Part shown: in pieces, positions 17,569 to 27,176 of the stretch
Layout of the letters: every line of letters begins with the position of its first letter
Position numbering within the stretch: the first letter of the stretch is position 1
Origin: Spongiibacter marinus
GTDB taxonomy: Bacteria > Pseudomonadota > Gammaproteobacteria > Pseudomonadales > Spongiibacteraceae
Direction of reading: 5' to 3'
Length of the DNA: 64,000 nucleotides
NCBI RefSeq assembly: GCF_016906995.1
Contig: NZ_JAFBBD010000002.1
Span: forward strand, 209,667 to 273,666
Made by a program: the position numbers and the translations under genes
Notes under the pieces: model-generated
Told to the model about the DNA's origin: nothing
Databases searched by the model: none
The model's input: the letters and a program-made list of their open reading frames with translations, nothing else

Positions 17569-19665
17569 ATGAAAAACGTATTTTTAGGGTCGGCAATTGG
17601 CGCGCTGTTAGCGGCGCCTAGCTTGGCAGACAACACCGTGTTGGAAGAGGTGACGGTTACGGGGTTGCGCGAGCGCCTGTATCAGGCGGGTATGCTGAAG
17701 GACGTTATTCAGAAGACGGAAGTCATCTCGAATATATCCATAGAAAAAATGAATGCGGCAAGCCTTACGGAGGCCATCGCGGAGGCGCCGGGCGTTCGTG
17801 TTAATAATGAATGCTCTATGTGCGGTGTTAAGCGAGTCATGCTGAACGGGTTGCGCGGAGAGCATACAACCATTCTGGTGGATGGCATTCCCACCTATAC
17901 GATGATGTCGGGATTCTACGGATTGGATGCCGCTGCATCCGCCGGTATTGGGAATATCGAAATTGCTCGCGGCGCAGGGGCCTCATTAATAGCGCCTGAG
18001 GCCATTGGCGGTACGATAAACCTGGTCACCAAAGAGGCGAGGGAGAACGCCGTTGAGCTGGACCTGTCTGCCGGCGAGCTTGGATATAGAAAAGGCAGTG
18101 TCGTGGCGACGGCGCTGGCGAACGAAGACACCACCCGACTTACGCTTATCGGGCAGTACGACACACGCGATCAATATGACGGTGATGACAATGGTGTAAG
18201 CGAGAACCCCGAGCTGGAGAACACCTCGTTGACCATGTACCTCTCCCAGGATTTGGGTACGCGTGACAATGTTCGCCTGCGCGTGAATCACACCGAATCT
18301 GAAATTCTTGGCGGCCCAACAGGTACGAGCATTGGGCAGGTGAAAGCCGACTACCATCGCGATCCAAATTTCGCCTCAGCCAGTTTGTTTGTCGATGACG
18401 ATGTACGCAAGGATTATATTGGCCGAGGCTGGGAGACCACCGAGTGGATTCAGTCTGACCGAGACGAGGTCTACCTGAGCTGGCTGCACGAGTTTAGCAG
18501 CGATTTGAATATGCAACTTTCGGTTGCGCACAACGAGCACACGCAGGACTCGTTCTATGAAGGCTTTATTTATGAAGCCGACGACGAGATGACCTACCTG
18601 GATGCGCGGTTTCACTGGGCAGTGAGCGATGACCATTTACTTACTGTGGGGGCCGACAATCGGGCGGAAGAGCTTCGATCACAGACCAATAGCACCAGCC
18701 CAGCCTACGTATCAGACAGTTTTGACTACGATACGCAAGGCTTCTACGTGCAAGACACCTGGTCGGCCACAGAAAACCTTGAAATAGCGATGGCGCTGCG
18801 TTTTGACCAGGTTGAAGCGAACTTTGTGGATGCCTCAAAGCCGGGTACCGAGATCGACGAGAGTATTACCTCCCCGCGTATCGATATGCGCTACAGCCAC
18901 AACGACCAATGGACGTCGCGTTTTTCCTTTGGCCGGGGCTATCGAGCGCCACTGTCGTTCTTCGAAAGCGACCACGGCATTCTGGATGCCAGCGTCGGGT
19001 TTGATATCCAAATTGACGAGCTTGAGCGCTCCAGCTCATACAATTATGCCCTGAGCTACGAGGCCGAGGCCCTTGCCGTTACGGGCTCACTGTCTCACAC
19101 CAATGTGGAAAATCTTGCCGCGCTCGATGAGAACAATGCGGGTGTGCCCGTGCTTACCCAGTCCGAAAACGATGCCAGTGTCCTGGTCGCCGATGTTGCG
19201 CTTACCTGGAACGTGCGCGATGACCTGGCGTTGATGGCGACAGCAGAGAACATCGATTACTCAGACGAATTCAAATCCTCCTATGGTGTGGTGCCTGTGG
19301 AGCAGCGCATTGTGCTGAGCGCAGATTGGGAGTTTGCGGGCTGGGATCTTTATGCCTCGGCGACGTGGGTAGGCAGTCGCGACCTTAGTGAGTATGGCGT
19401 GCCGGAAAGCCCAAGCTTTGATGCCGCAGGTACAGAAGCGAAGTCGCAAGACGCCGAGTCATATTGGACGGTAGATATGCGGGTCGCCAAAGTACTCAGC
19501 GAGCAGTGGCAGGTTTATGCCGGGGTGAGTAACTTGTTTGGATACACGCAAGCGGAAGACATGGAAACGCCGCTGTTCTATGAGGGCGGGGAATACGATG
19601 TCGCGCATATTTACGGGCCGCTGCGTGGCCGCGAAGCCTACGCCGGTGTGAAGTACACCTTCTGA
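17569..19665 (+). CDS. TonB-dependent outer-membrane receptor with CxxC in plug (corrinoid, heme or metal-chelate uptake)
   Basis: 698 residues from the ATG at 17569 with GAAAGGGA ribosome site; an upstream in-frame TTG was rejected. Signal peptide MKNVFLGSAIGALLAAPSLAD, TonB box LEEVTVTG, then a plug domain with NNECSMCGVKRVML (C82 and C85) and ILVDGIP, PEAIGGTINLVTKEA. The rest is a 22-strand barrel ending in aromatic GVKYTF. The plug cysteines form a CxxC, unusual in receptors and seen here next to a CPWC thioredoxin-like gene that overlaps the stop codon. Substrate unknown; B12 riboswitch upstream of the cluster suggests corrinoids, the Fur box suggests iron or heme. Confidence 0.88.
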   Translation: MKNVFLGSAIGALLAAPSLADNTVLEEVTVTGLRERLYQAGMLKDVIQKTEVISNISIEKMNAASLTEAIAEAPGVRVNNECSMCGVKRVMLNGLRGEHTTILVDGIPTYTMMSGFYGLDAAASAGIGNIEIARGAGASLIAPEAIGGTINLVTKEARENAVELDLSAGELGYRKGSVVATALANEDTTRLTLIGQYDTRDQYDGDDNGVSENPELENTSLTMYLSQDLGTRDNVRLRVNHTESEILGGPTGTSIGQVKADYHRDPNFASASLFVDDDVRKDYIGRGWETTEWIQSDRDEVYLSWLHEFSSDLNMQLSVAHNEHTQDSFYEGFIYEADDEMTYLDARFHWAVSDDHLLTVGADNRAEELRSQTNSTSPAYVSDSFDYDTQGFYVQDTWSATENLEIAMALRFDQVEANFVDASKPGTEIDESITSPRIDMRYSHNDQWTSRFSFGRGYRAPLSFFESDHGILDASVGFDIQIDELERSSSYNYALSYEAEALAVTGSLSHTNVENLAALDENNAGVPVLTQSENDASVLVADVALTWNVRDDLALMATAENIDYSDEFKSSYGVVPVEQRIVLSADWEFAGWDLYASATWVGSRDLSEYGVPESPSFDAAGTEAKSQDAESYWTVDMRVAKVLSEQWQVYAGVSNLFGYTQAEDMETPLFYEGGEYDVAHIYGPLRGREAYAGVKYTF

Positions 19666-20147
19666 TGCGCGCTGCCCTTCGCATTCTGCTGTTACTGAGC
19701 CTGGGGGCGAACTCCCTGGCTCAGGCTGCATTGCAAGACCTCGCGCTGCCGAGCCTGCGTGGCGACGGCGAGCATGCATTGAGCGAGTACCGTGGCAAAG
19801 TGGTGTTGATGAGCTTCTTTGAGCCAGACTGCCCGTGGTGCTATCGGCAAATGAAAGTGCTTAATCGCCTTCAGGCGCAGTGCGGCGATCACCTTCAACC
19901 TGTGTCTGTCGGCGTAAATGGCGATGTGTTGCGTCTTCGCAAGGAGGTGCGCCGCGCTAAGGTTCAGTACCCTGCTCTGAGTGCAACGCCTAGTTTGATG
20001 AACGTTGTGGGCGACGTGCCCGCCACACCGTGGACGCTGATATTCGGCCCACAGGGACAACTGCTGGGAACACTGCAAGGCTATATTCGTTTGGAGAAAA
20101 TGCAAAAGCTGTTTGCTGACTATTGCTCTCCTTCGGCTCGTCCCTAG
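19665..20147 (+). CDS. TlpA/ResA-like thioredoxin, exported
   Basis: 160 residues. Signal peptide (RILLLLSLGANSLAQAA), then a TlpA-like domain: SLRGDGEHALSEYRGKVVLMSFFEPDC, active site C56-P-W-C59 and the cis-Pro region PATPWTLIFGP. It is a periplasmic thiol-disulfide oxidoreductase, though a lipid or membrane anchor is not visible. The ATG overlaps the receptor TGA (TGATG), so translation is coupled. It probably keeps the receptor CxxC or a chelatase cysteine reduced (inference). Confidence 0.85.
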   Translation: MRAALRILLLLSLGANSLAQAALQDLALPSLRGDGEHALSEYRGKVVLMSFFEPDCPWCYRQMKVLNRLQAQCGDHLQPVSVGVNGDVLRLRKEVRRAKVQYPALSATPSLMNVVGDVPATPWTLIFGPQGQLLGTLQGYIRLEKMQKLFADYCSPSARP

Positions 20148-20175
20148 GGCCCACAAAGAAACGAGTACGGCTGTT

Positions 20176-20964
20176 CTAGGTATCGGTATGGCGTTTTCTG
20201 GGCGCGCTCAGAAAGTCACAGATCAAGCGCGCTGCAATATCGGGCGACTCTTCGATGGCTGCGTGGCTGCAGAAGGGGATATTCCCAAGTGATGCCCCAT
20301 TGATCATGGTTTGTGCGTCTGCTGCCTCTTCCAAAGAAAGTAGGAAGTCGCTATCACCGCGAAGGATCAACGTCGGGCACTGAATACGGGCAATGGCATC
20401 TCCCGGATAGCCAGCGGGATCAAGGTCCGTCCAGAGCCTGGTGCAGCTCTGAACCAACTCGGCAAAGTTGCCGTGTGGATTCAGTTCAGAATATTTCCGA
20501 GGCGCGTCGGGGAATATCTCTGTCCATGTTTCAGGTGTTACCCCGCTGAGTATTTCATAGCAGGCATCTTGGTCTGAAATTCGCCATTGAGCACCTACCG
20601 TGACAAGGGCTCTGATGGCGGCATTCTCGATGGCCAAGCGATAGCCGACAATACCGCCGTCGCTGAATCCCAATATTGAATACTCGTTCAGATTTAGGTG
20701 AGCGATAAGGGCCTGAACATCCAACTGGTGTTGTAAGTAGCTAAGGGGCTTTCTCCCTATTGTGGAGCGGCCGTGGCCGCGAAGGTCCACGGCAATGACA
20801 AAGAAGTGCTCAGGTATGCTGCCCGCGATCGCTGAAAAGTCTTCCAGGCTACCCAGGCCGCCATGAAGCAGCAAAAGCGGGTGGCCGGTTGGCGAGCCCG
20901 ATACCTGATAGTAAATCTCTGCATCCTCAAGCTGGAGCAGGCTTCCGTTCTGGTGGCGTAGCAT
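20176..20964 (-). CDS. Alpha/beta hydrolase
   Basis: 262 residues from the ATG at 20964, which has an AAGGAA ribosome site; an upstream GTG in frame was rejected. The alpha/beta-hydrolase fold is clear: oxyanion HGGLG, VDLRGHGRST, nucleophile elbow GFSDGG (Ser), acid near GDSDFLL and catalytic His in FCSHAAIEESPDIAA. It resembles 3-oxoadipate enol-lactonase or proline-iminopeptidase-like enzymes. Substrate is unassigned. Convergent with the thioredoxin-like gene. Confidence 0.88.
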   Translation of the reverse strand: MLRHQNGSLLQLEDAEIYYQVSGSPTGHPLLLLHGGLGSLEDFSAIAGSIPEHFFVIAVDLRGHGRSTIGRKPLSYLQHQLDVQALIAHLNLNEYSILGFSDGGIVGYRLAIENAAIRALVTVGAQWRISDQDACYEILSGVTPETWTEIFPDAPRKYSELNPHGNFAELVQSCTRLWTDLDPAGYPGDAIARIQCPTLILRGDSDFLLSLEEAADAQTMINGASLGNIPFCSHAAIEESPDIAARLICDFLSAPRKRHTDT

Positions 20965-21260
20965 GAGTGAGTTCCTTGTTGTCACAGCTCGCTTAGTAGG
21001 CGCTGCCGGGCCATGTCAGGCGCGCAGGCTACAGTGCGCAACATGCTAGAACACTGATAAATGCCGCGCAAATTGGCCGGCACAAATTGCTGTTTGACTG
21101 CTATGGCACTTATTTCCTAGGTGTGCGCTAGCGGGTTGCGGCATCGTTGTAGCAAGGTAAACGCTGTTGCTACCGCCTCGCCATTACCACCAAAAATTGA
21201 TAGTTTATCGTCGCCCGGCAGCGGGTTGCCGAGCATGAATAAAACAAAAAGGAATTTTCT

Positions 21261-21776
21261 ATGCTACGTAAAAGTCTATTAGTCGCTTCTATTGCATTCG
21301 CTAGCCTGGGGGTTCATGCGGAACAACTGTATCTTGGTGTCTCGGTAGGTCAGGCGACTTATGAAGATGACGGTATGGCGGATGTCGACGAATCGACCGG
21401 CTTCTCAATGATTCTCGGGTACCAAGCGTCTCCTAATTTTGCTCTTGAAGCAGCTTATGTTGATTTTGGCAGTGCAGATTTTGAACATGACCTGGTTACC
21501 GGAGAAGTCGAAGCCAGCACCATTGCCTTGTCCGGACGTGTCATCGCTCCTCTCGGCGAAAAGGCTTCTGTGTATGCTCGCGTTGGTATGCACAAGTGGG
21601 ATGGTGAGGGTACGGTACACGCGTTTGGCTCGCGTGATTACGAAGGCAACGGCATGCTCTACGGTGCAGGCTTCAGCTTTAAGCCAGGTCAAAGTATTGA
21701 GTTCGGCCTGGAGTTCACTAAATATGAAGATGTTGACGTTGATACGGTCAACGCTGCGATTCGCTTTTTATTCTAG
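21261..21776 (+). CDS. Small outer-membrane beta-barrel protein (OmpA-like/porin family)
   Basis: 171 residues. Signal peptide MLRKSLLVASIAFASLGVHAEQ, then alternating hydrophobic strands (LYLGVSVGQATY, GFSMILGYQASPNFALEAAYVDFG, ALSGRVIAPLG, SVYARVGMHKW, GMLYGAGFSF, FGLEFTKYEDV, VNAAIRFLF), consistent with an eight-stranded barrel ending in phenylalanine. No periplasmic OmpA domain is present. Function unknown. A hairpin terminator follows at 21789. Confidence 0.85.
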   Translation: MLRKSLLVASIAFASLGVHAEQLYLGVSVGQATYEDDGMADVDESTGFSMILGYQASPNFALEAAYVDFGSADFEHDLVTGEVEASTIALSGRVIAPLGEKASVYARVGMHKWDGEGTVHAFGSRDYEGNGMLYGAGFSFKPGQSIEFGLEFTKYEDVDVDTVNAAIRFLF

Positions 21777-21788
21777 CCGCCAACGCCT

Positions 21789-21808
21789 TAAGGGCGCTTC
21801 GGCGCTCT
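21789..21808 (+). terminator. Hairpin terminator after the OMP gene
   Basis: AAGGGCGC-TTCG-GCGCTCTT stem (one G-U pair) a few bases after the stop codon, followed by TTATTATTTTT. Confidence 0.6.
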
Positions 21809-21904
21809 TACTGTTATTATTTTTCCTCAAATAGATCAAACAATTACTATCAGCGGTGTATAGGCCGTTCTGCCGATAGTGTATTCAGACTCAGGAGCTA
21901 TACC

Positions 21905-22564
21905 TTGCTCAAATGTGAAGTAATAGAACCGAAAACGAAGGCCGATGCTGCCGTTATTTGGCTACATGGCCTGGGTGCCAGCGGTCACGACTTTGTACCG
22001 GTGGTGCCTCATCTTGGCCTGCCGGAAAATCACGGCGTGCGCTTTATCTTCCCCCATGCGCCTGAGATTCCCGTCACAATCAACGGCGGCATGGTCATGC
22101 CCGCCTGGTACGACATACTCGCCATGTCGCTGGAGCGCGAGATTGATACCGAGCAGATAGAAGCCTCCTCTGCGGCCGTGCGCGAGCTAATTCAGCGTGA
22201 ACTGGATGCCGGTATTCCCAGCGAGCGCATCGTATTGGCAGGCTTTAGCCAGGGCGGGGCAGTGGTGTACCACACCGCGCTTTCCTATCCCAAACCGCTG
22301 GCGGGTTTACTGACAATGTCTACCTACTTCGCCACCGCCAAGGAAGTAACGCTCTCCGAGGCCAATAAAGCCCTGCCTATCCATATTTTCCACGGTAGCC
22401 AAGACCCAATGGTGCCCGAAGTGATGGGCCATACCGCCGATCAAATCCTGCAAAGCATGGGCTTTAAACCCACCTACCGCAGCTACCCCATGCAGCATGA
22501 AGTCTGTATGGAGGAAATCATCGATATCGGCAACAGCCTCAAAGCGTGGTTGGGGTTGGACTGA
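21905..22564 (+). CDS. Carboxylesterase / acyl-protein thioesterase-like
   Basis: 219 residues starting at a TTG with the ribosome site AGGAG at good spacing; no ATG with a site gives the conserved N-terminus. Family features of the phospholipase/carboxylesterase group: AAVIWLHGLGASGHDFVPVV, PAWYDI, nucleophile GFSQGG, acid HGSQDPMVP and His in QHEVCMEEI. The predicted activity is hydrolysis of carboxylic esters or lysophospholipids or protein acyl groups. The stop codon runs into a 13-bp tandem repeat. Confidence 0.92.
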   Translation: MLKCEVIEPKTKADAAVIWLHGLGASGHDFVPVVPHLGLPENHGVRFIFPHAPEIPVTINGGMVMPAWYDILAMSLEREIDTEQIEASSAAVRELIQRELDAGIPSERIVLAGFSQGGAVVYHTALSYPKPLAGLLTMSTYFATAKEVTLSEANKALPIHIFHGSQDPMVPEVMGHTADQILQSMGFKPTYRSYPMQHEVCMEEIIDIGNSLKAWLGLD

Positions 22565-22569
22565 GAGGG

Positions 22570-22647
22570 TAGCCAGAGGGGGTAGCCAGAGGGGGTAGCC
22601 AGAGGGGGTAGCCAGAGGGGGTAGCCAGAGGGGGTAGCCAGAGGGCG
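22570..22647. repeat. 13-bp tandem repeat, six copies
   Basis: Six consecutive units TAGCCAGAGGGGG; the last has one change (GGGCG). Immediately after the carboxylesterase stop. No known protein or RNA function. Possible slippage-prone microsatellite. Confidence 0.95.
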
Positions 22648-22756
22648 GTAATTAATCACGCTTGCCCCATTGACGCCAAGTCTGGTGATTCAATGGGGCC
22701 TTGGTACAATGCGTTTGGCCATTTAGTGGCACACACGCAACCCCCGAGAGAGAAGC

Positions 22757-23113
22757 ATGTCATACGAACTCACCGGCAAAATTAAGCTGATTCAGGAAAC
22801 GCAGACCTTCAATAGCGGTTTTAGCAAGCGGGAAATGGTGGTTACCGTCGAAGACGGCAACTACCCGCAGGATATCAGCCTGGAATTCCTGAAAGAAAAG
22901 ATCAGCCTACTGGACAGCCTTAGTGTTGGGCAGAGCGTCACCGTGAGCTTCGACATTCGCGGGCGCGAGTACAACGGGCGCTACTTCAATAATTTGGTCG
23001 GCTGGAAAATCCAGTCAGACGCCAGTGCCGCTGACAGTGAACTCTACCCACCGGCAGACAACACGCCATATGACCAATCCTTTAGCAACGCGGATGACGA
23101 CATTCCGTTTTGA
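22757..23113 (+). CDS. DUF3127 protein with SSB-like acidic tail
   Basis: 118 residues. DUF3127 (OB-like) features: SYELTGKIKLIQETQTFNSG, KREMVVTVEDGNYPQDI, GQSVTVSFDIRGREYNGRYFNNLVGWKI. A disordered linker ends in NADDDIPF, the acidic tail that SSB uses to recruit repair proteins. It may be a minor single-strand nucleic-acid-binding protein (inference). RBS GAGAGAGAAG. No other repair gene adjoins it. Confidence 0.85.
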   Translation: MSYELTGKIKLIQETQTFNSGFSKREMVVTVEDGNYPQDISLEFLKEKISLLDSLSVGQSVTVSFDIRGREYNGRYFNNLVGWKIQSDASAADSELYPPADNTPYDQSFSNADDDIPF

Positions 23114-23266
23114 TTCAGTGAGCCGCCAGCCTTGCATACATTACCCGAGGACTATAGGGGTGCGGCAGTTATAGATGGATGGCGGCTAGGGTCAATGACT
23201 CTGGCTTTATTGATCTCAAAACAACACGGTACAAACTGTCCGACCGGCACGTATTTTTGCGGGTGT

Positions 23267-23452
23267 TTATTTGGCATGCATAATGGCGTTTCTTGAATCT
23301 GAAATTACTCGGTCATATCGCTCGATAAATACAAGCATCTTGTCGGGGGTTTCTTGGAATGTCTTAACCCAACGAGATAATGCCTTCGCTATTTCATCTA
23401 TTAAATCTTTAAAGTTGAAGTATTGAGTGTCTAGGTCCGCGATCGGAATGTA
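23267..23452 (-). pseudogene. C-terminal remnant of IS-interrupted HEPN gene
   Basis: Minus-strand reading from 23452 continues in frame from the HEPN gene half on the other side of the insertion sequence: after the shared GTA duplication is counted once, codons read Y-I-P-I-A-D-L-D-T-Q and run 60 residues to TAA at 23267-23269. Its frame makes sense only together with 24711-25469. Confidence 0.85.
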
Positions 23453-23524
23453 TGTAGTGGCATAGTGAATTTGGCCACCTGATTAGAGGTGATAGCATCA
23501 CCTCATTCGACTACAGGTGCCCCC

Positions 23525-24702
<1,178 letters not shown>

Positions 24703-24710
24703 CCACTACA

Positions 24711-25469
24711 GTATCCACTTCTAGCGATGCAAAAGCTAATTCTCTTTTCTTTTCCAGATAGAACCTTTCTGGAATCCAAGTTGGACATATGGAGAATGGA
24801 ATTCCGAAGCTCCCACAACTGCTGCTCTGTAATCCCAAGTTCTTCAATTGATGCATACTTTTGTAGCCATTGGACGAAACCTCCAACAATATCACCGAGT
24901 TCGAGATATGCGACCGTATCGATGAATGAGACAAGAAGCTTCATACACGATACATAGTGCTTTGCGTTAAAAAGAAGCTTTATGGCATTAAAATAATCGT
25001 CGTTTAGCAATCGGGGCATATCAAAGCCAGCTGGCGTGATGTAAGACTCCAGATAATCTGCCATTTTACCTTTGCCGAGTTTTGGGTGATCTTCGAATGA
25101 GCTGACATAGAATGGCTCATGCCCGTGTATGACATCTATTTGCGCTTCACCATTTACAATTGGAGTAATGCAGCAAAGTGGGCTTTCAGAAGCATTATGG
25201 CGAGAGAAGAATTCCTCGAAGATTTCCATGCTTCGCCCAGCCCTCACTAGCGCCATGTAGGAAGAGTACTTAAATATGCTGTCGGAAGTCCCAATTGCAC
25301 ACGACCGTACGTTGGCAATATCTGCTATCAAGCAGTCGCTAGACACGGAATTTCTAAGGAATTCCATTTTTTCTTCATCAGAGCCATCCATTTCATGCGC
25401 TGCCACACCGAGCTGACTAATTTTTTCACCATCAGTGTAGAGAAAGCAGTTAAAAATTTTCTCCCTCAT
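24711..25469 (-). pseudogene. HEPN-motif protein gene, interrupted by IS3 element
   Basis: 253 codons from the ATG at 25469 (GAGGG ribosome site) to the insertion point; an in-frame start at 25514 was rejected. The intact protein would have been about 313 residues with 23267-23452. The C-terminal helical region has ELRNSILHMSNL, R222-N-x3-H227, the RxxxxH motif of HEPN ribonuclease domains, after LVSFIDTVAYLELGDIVGGF. HEPN proteins are commonly toxins or abortive-infection effectors. The N-terminal part is unrecognised. As it stands, readthrough into the IS replaces the last 60 residues by a few IS-encoded ones, while the HEPN motif is retained, so partial function is possible. Confidence 0.75.
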
Positions 25470-25535
25470 ATAGACCCTCGAAGATTCCCGTTGTAAAGCA
25501 CCCGCAGGATGCATATTGCCGTCACTTATTAACCT

Positions 25536-25793
25536 TTATATGGGAAATTTCCCTGTCCATGCATGCATTGAATGAGGGACCTTCTCTACGCTTATGCCAC
25601 GTAGCGCGAAAATTTCTTCTAGCACCCCTTCGCTGGCAGATAGTATATTTTGGGCGAACTCTTGAGTGAGGGAGTCGTAACTTGTTGAATCAGCAAGGCC
25701 AAATGCTTTATGACCGGGCAAGTCAATGGACTCATGTGAACTTTTAAAATGCATGAGTTCATTTCGTGTGAACAATGACCGATTTGGTTGCAT
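25536..25793 (-). CDS. Small hypothetical protein
   Basis: 85 residues, no recognised domain; predicted mostly helical (SLTQEFAQNILSASEGVLEEI). Weak ribosome site. Lies between the membrane-protein gene and the HEPN gene on the same strand with 67 bp to the latter. It might be the partner of the HEPN protein or part of a degraded gene. Low confidence that it is translated. Confidence 0.4.
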   Translation of the reverse strand: MQPNRSLFTRNELMHFKSSHESIDLPGHKAFGLADSTSYDSLTQEFAQNILSASEGVLEEIFALRGISVEKVPHSMHAWTGKFPI

Positions 25794-25839
25794 TGGTTTC
25801 GAACCAATTACTCACCTTTTTCTCCTTGTTCTCCATGAC

Positions 25840-25913
25840 ACTTAACGTCAGCGCGACGTGCGTCCGGAGGTTCCCGGCTCCCTAAGGGTGCGAATTGACA
25901 CGCCTTGTTATGG
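25840..25913 (-). other. Possible attC-like recombination site (weak)
   Basis: On the minus strand a block opens with CCATAAC and closes 74 bp later with GTTAAGT, which fits the GTTRRRY core; the arms between are imperfectly complementary. It overlaps the end of the upstream membrane-protein gene, as cassette attC sites do. The opening box is off consensus and no integrase is in the window. Confidence 0.3.
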
Positions 25914-26343
25914 CTTGACGCTGTCTATAATTTAAAATTTTTCCATGTTCTGTTACCAGCCGTTTTGCACGTGAGTCTTGGAATAACCAGAAAATTTCGA
26001 AGACAAATATGGGGGATGCTAAGATTAGCACTAGAATGATGGACTGATTAGCTATTTCACGTAATGTCTCTGAAACCAGCAAAGCCGCGAGATAAAAAAA
26101 GCACATCAACAGAAAGGCAACAAATTGAGCATTAGCTTTTCCAATTGCGTATGTAACTTCCAAAGGGTTTACTCTTTGCTTTCTAACCTGATTAATGTTT
26201 ATCAATCTTCGCGATCGGCTATAGCCTCTGACGACACTTGGCAACATTGAGCCTAGTTTGTAGATTATTGCGGCAATCAAACTAAATAGTATTCCTGCCA
26301 CCCAATTTCCGGGGTCTGACAATTTATCGATTATCGAATTCAT
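25882..26343 (-). CDS. Hypothetical membrane protein (three TM)
   Basis: 153 residues. Three hydrophobic segments: WVAGILFSLIAAIIYKLGSML (12-32), FVAFLLMCFFYLAALLVSETL (about 74-94) and IILVLILASPIFVFEIFWLF (about 101-120), with a basic cytoplasmic loop and tail. Strong ribosome site AAAGGAAAG. No family recognised. It sits in the same AT-rich island as the HEPN gene, so a membrane effector of a defence module is conceivable but unproven. Confidence 0.7.
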   Translation of the reverse strand: MNSIIDKLSDPGNWVAGILFSLIAAIIYKLGSMLPSVVRGYSRSRRLININQVRKQRVNPLEVTYAIGKANAQFVAFLLMCFFYLAALLVSETLREIANQSIILVLILASPIFVFEIFWLFQDSRAKRLVTEHGKILNYRQRQAITRRVNSHP

Positions 26344-27125
26344 GACTTTCCTTTATGAACTAGTCATTACAGACTGCTTATGAGTTCAGTTCGGCCTCAT
26401 AATAAATATTATCGGGGGGCCATCTATCACGCTTTGGATTCCGCCCGGCGAAGGCCTATCCCATTGTAGGGTAAAGACTATTTCTAAAATAAATCGCCTC
26501 AAAACCCATTAACAGGGTCATTTTTTGTGCAGTTAAGCCTGTTAAGTAGGTCGTACCGTTTCTACAGGGGGAGTGGCAAGAAAGTAGCTGGAATTGCACA
26601 CCTATCCTTGGGTAGTAGGGCAGTACATCCTTAACTGCGTTATGCGTTTACCATAAATTCGTAGCGCGAATCCCGCAAGTATTATCCACTCAGCCAGACG
26701 TTGGCAGGGGTTAATATTCCCCTCAGCACTGCCGAGCACGGCGCGGCCAGTACGGGAATTGCGCGAGGACTGTCTGAGCCGTCAGGCGAGTTCCGCAGCG
26801 CCCGTGCTGGTCGCGCCGCGCGCAGGGTATCGGCGGCGATCGCCGACGACAGTGATGCGGGGCGCACTTTTACTCGGCATTACATGCCTCGCCCTTCGGG
26901 TCGCCGACAAGCGGCGCTCAATGCAGAAAACGCATTGTTGTTGCCTACTTATTTTTTTGCGCAAATAATAAGTAGGTCGCCCAGCAAGGGCGAAACCCAG
27001 GCTCGGTGAAAGCAGCAAGGATGGGGCAGATATATGTATCGCCCCTCGGCTCGCCGACGAGTGGGCGCAATGCCAGCTCTGGCTGGATGAGGTAAGTCGT
27101 GGGCGTATTTAAGGTGTTTTGGGGG
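26344..27125. other. Gene-free stretch, about 0.8 kb
   Basis: No credible gene. The short frames near 26682-27018 are GC-skewed, lack ribosome sites and overlap one another on both strands. An 8-bp inverted repeat TTAACAGG/CCTGTTAA lies at 26509-26545. Two diverged copies of a short TCGCCGACnAGnGG-type block occur near 26900 and 27050. It may be the edge of a genomic island. Confidence 0.5.
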
Positions 27126-27155
27126 TAATAAAAAAGGCCCTCAGATGAGGGCCTT
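27126..27155 (-). terminator. Rho-independent terminator of nrdAB
   Basis: On the minus strand GGCCCTCATCTGAGGGCC is followed by TTTTTTATTA, 24 bp after the nrdB stop. Confidence 0.85.
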
Positions 27156-27176
27156 GGGGTGTTTACTGTGTTGGCC

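Noticed and set aside
22570..22647. Possible CRISPR array
   Set aside because: Units are 13 bp and contiguous, with no unique spacers; no cas genes.
26682..27018. Several short ORFs on both strands
   Set aside because: Overlapping, no ribosome sites, low-complexity Arg/Ala composition typical of chance frames in GC-rich DNA.
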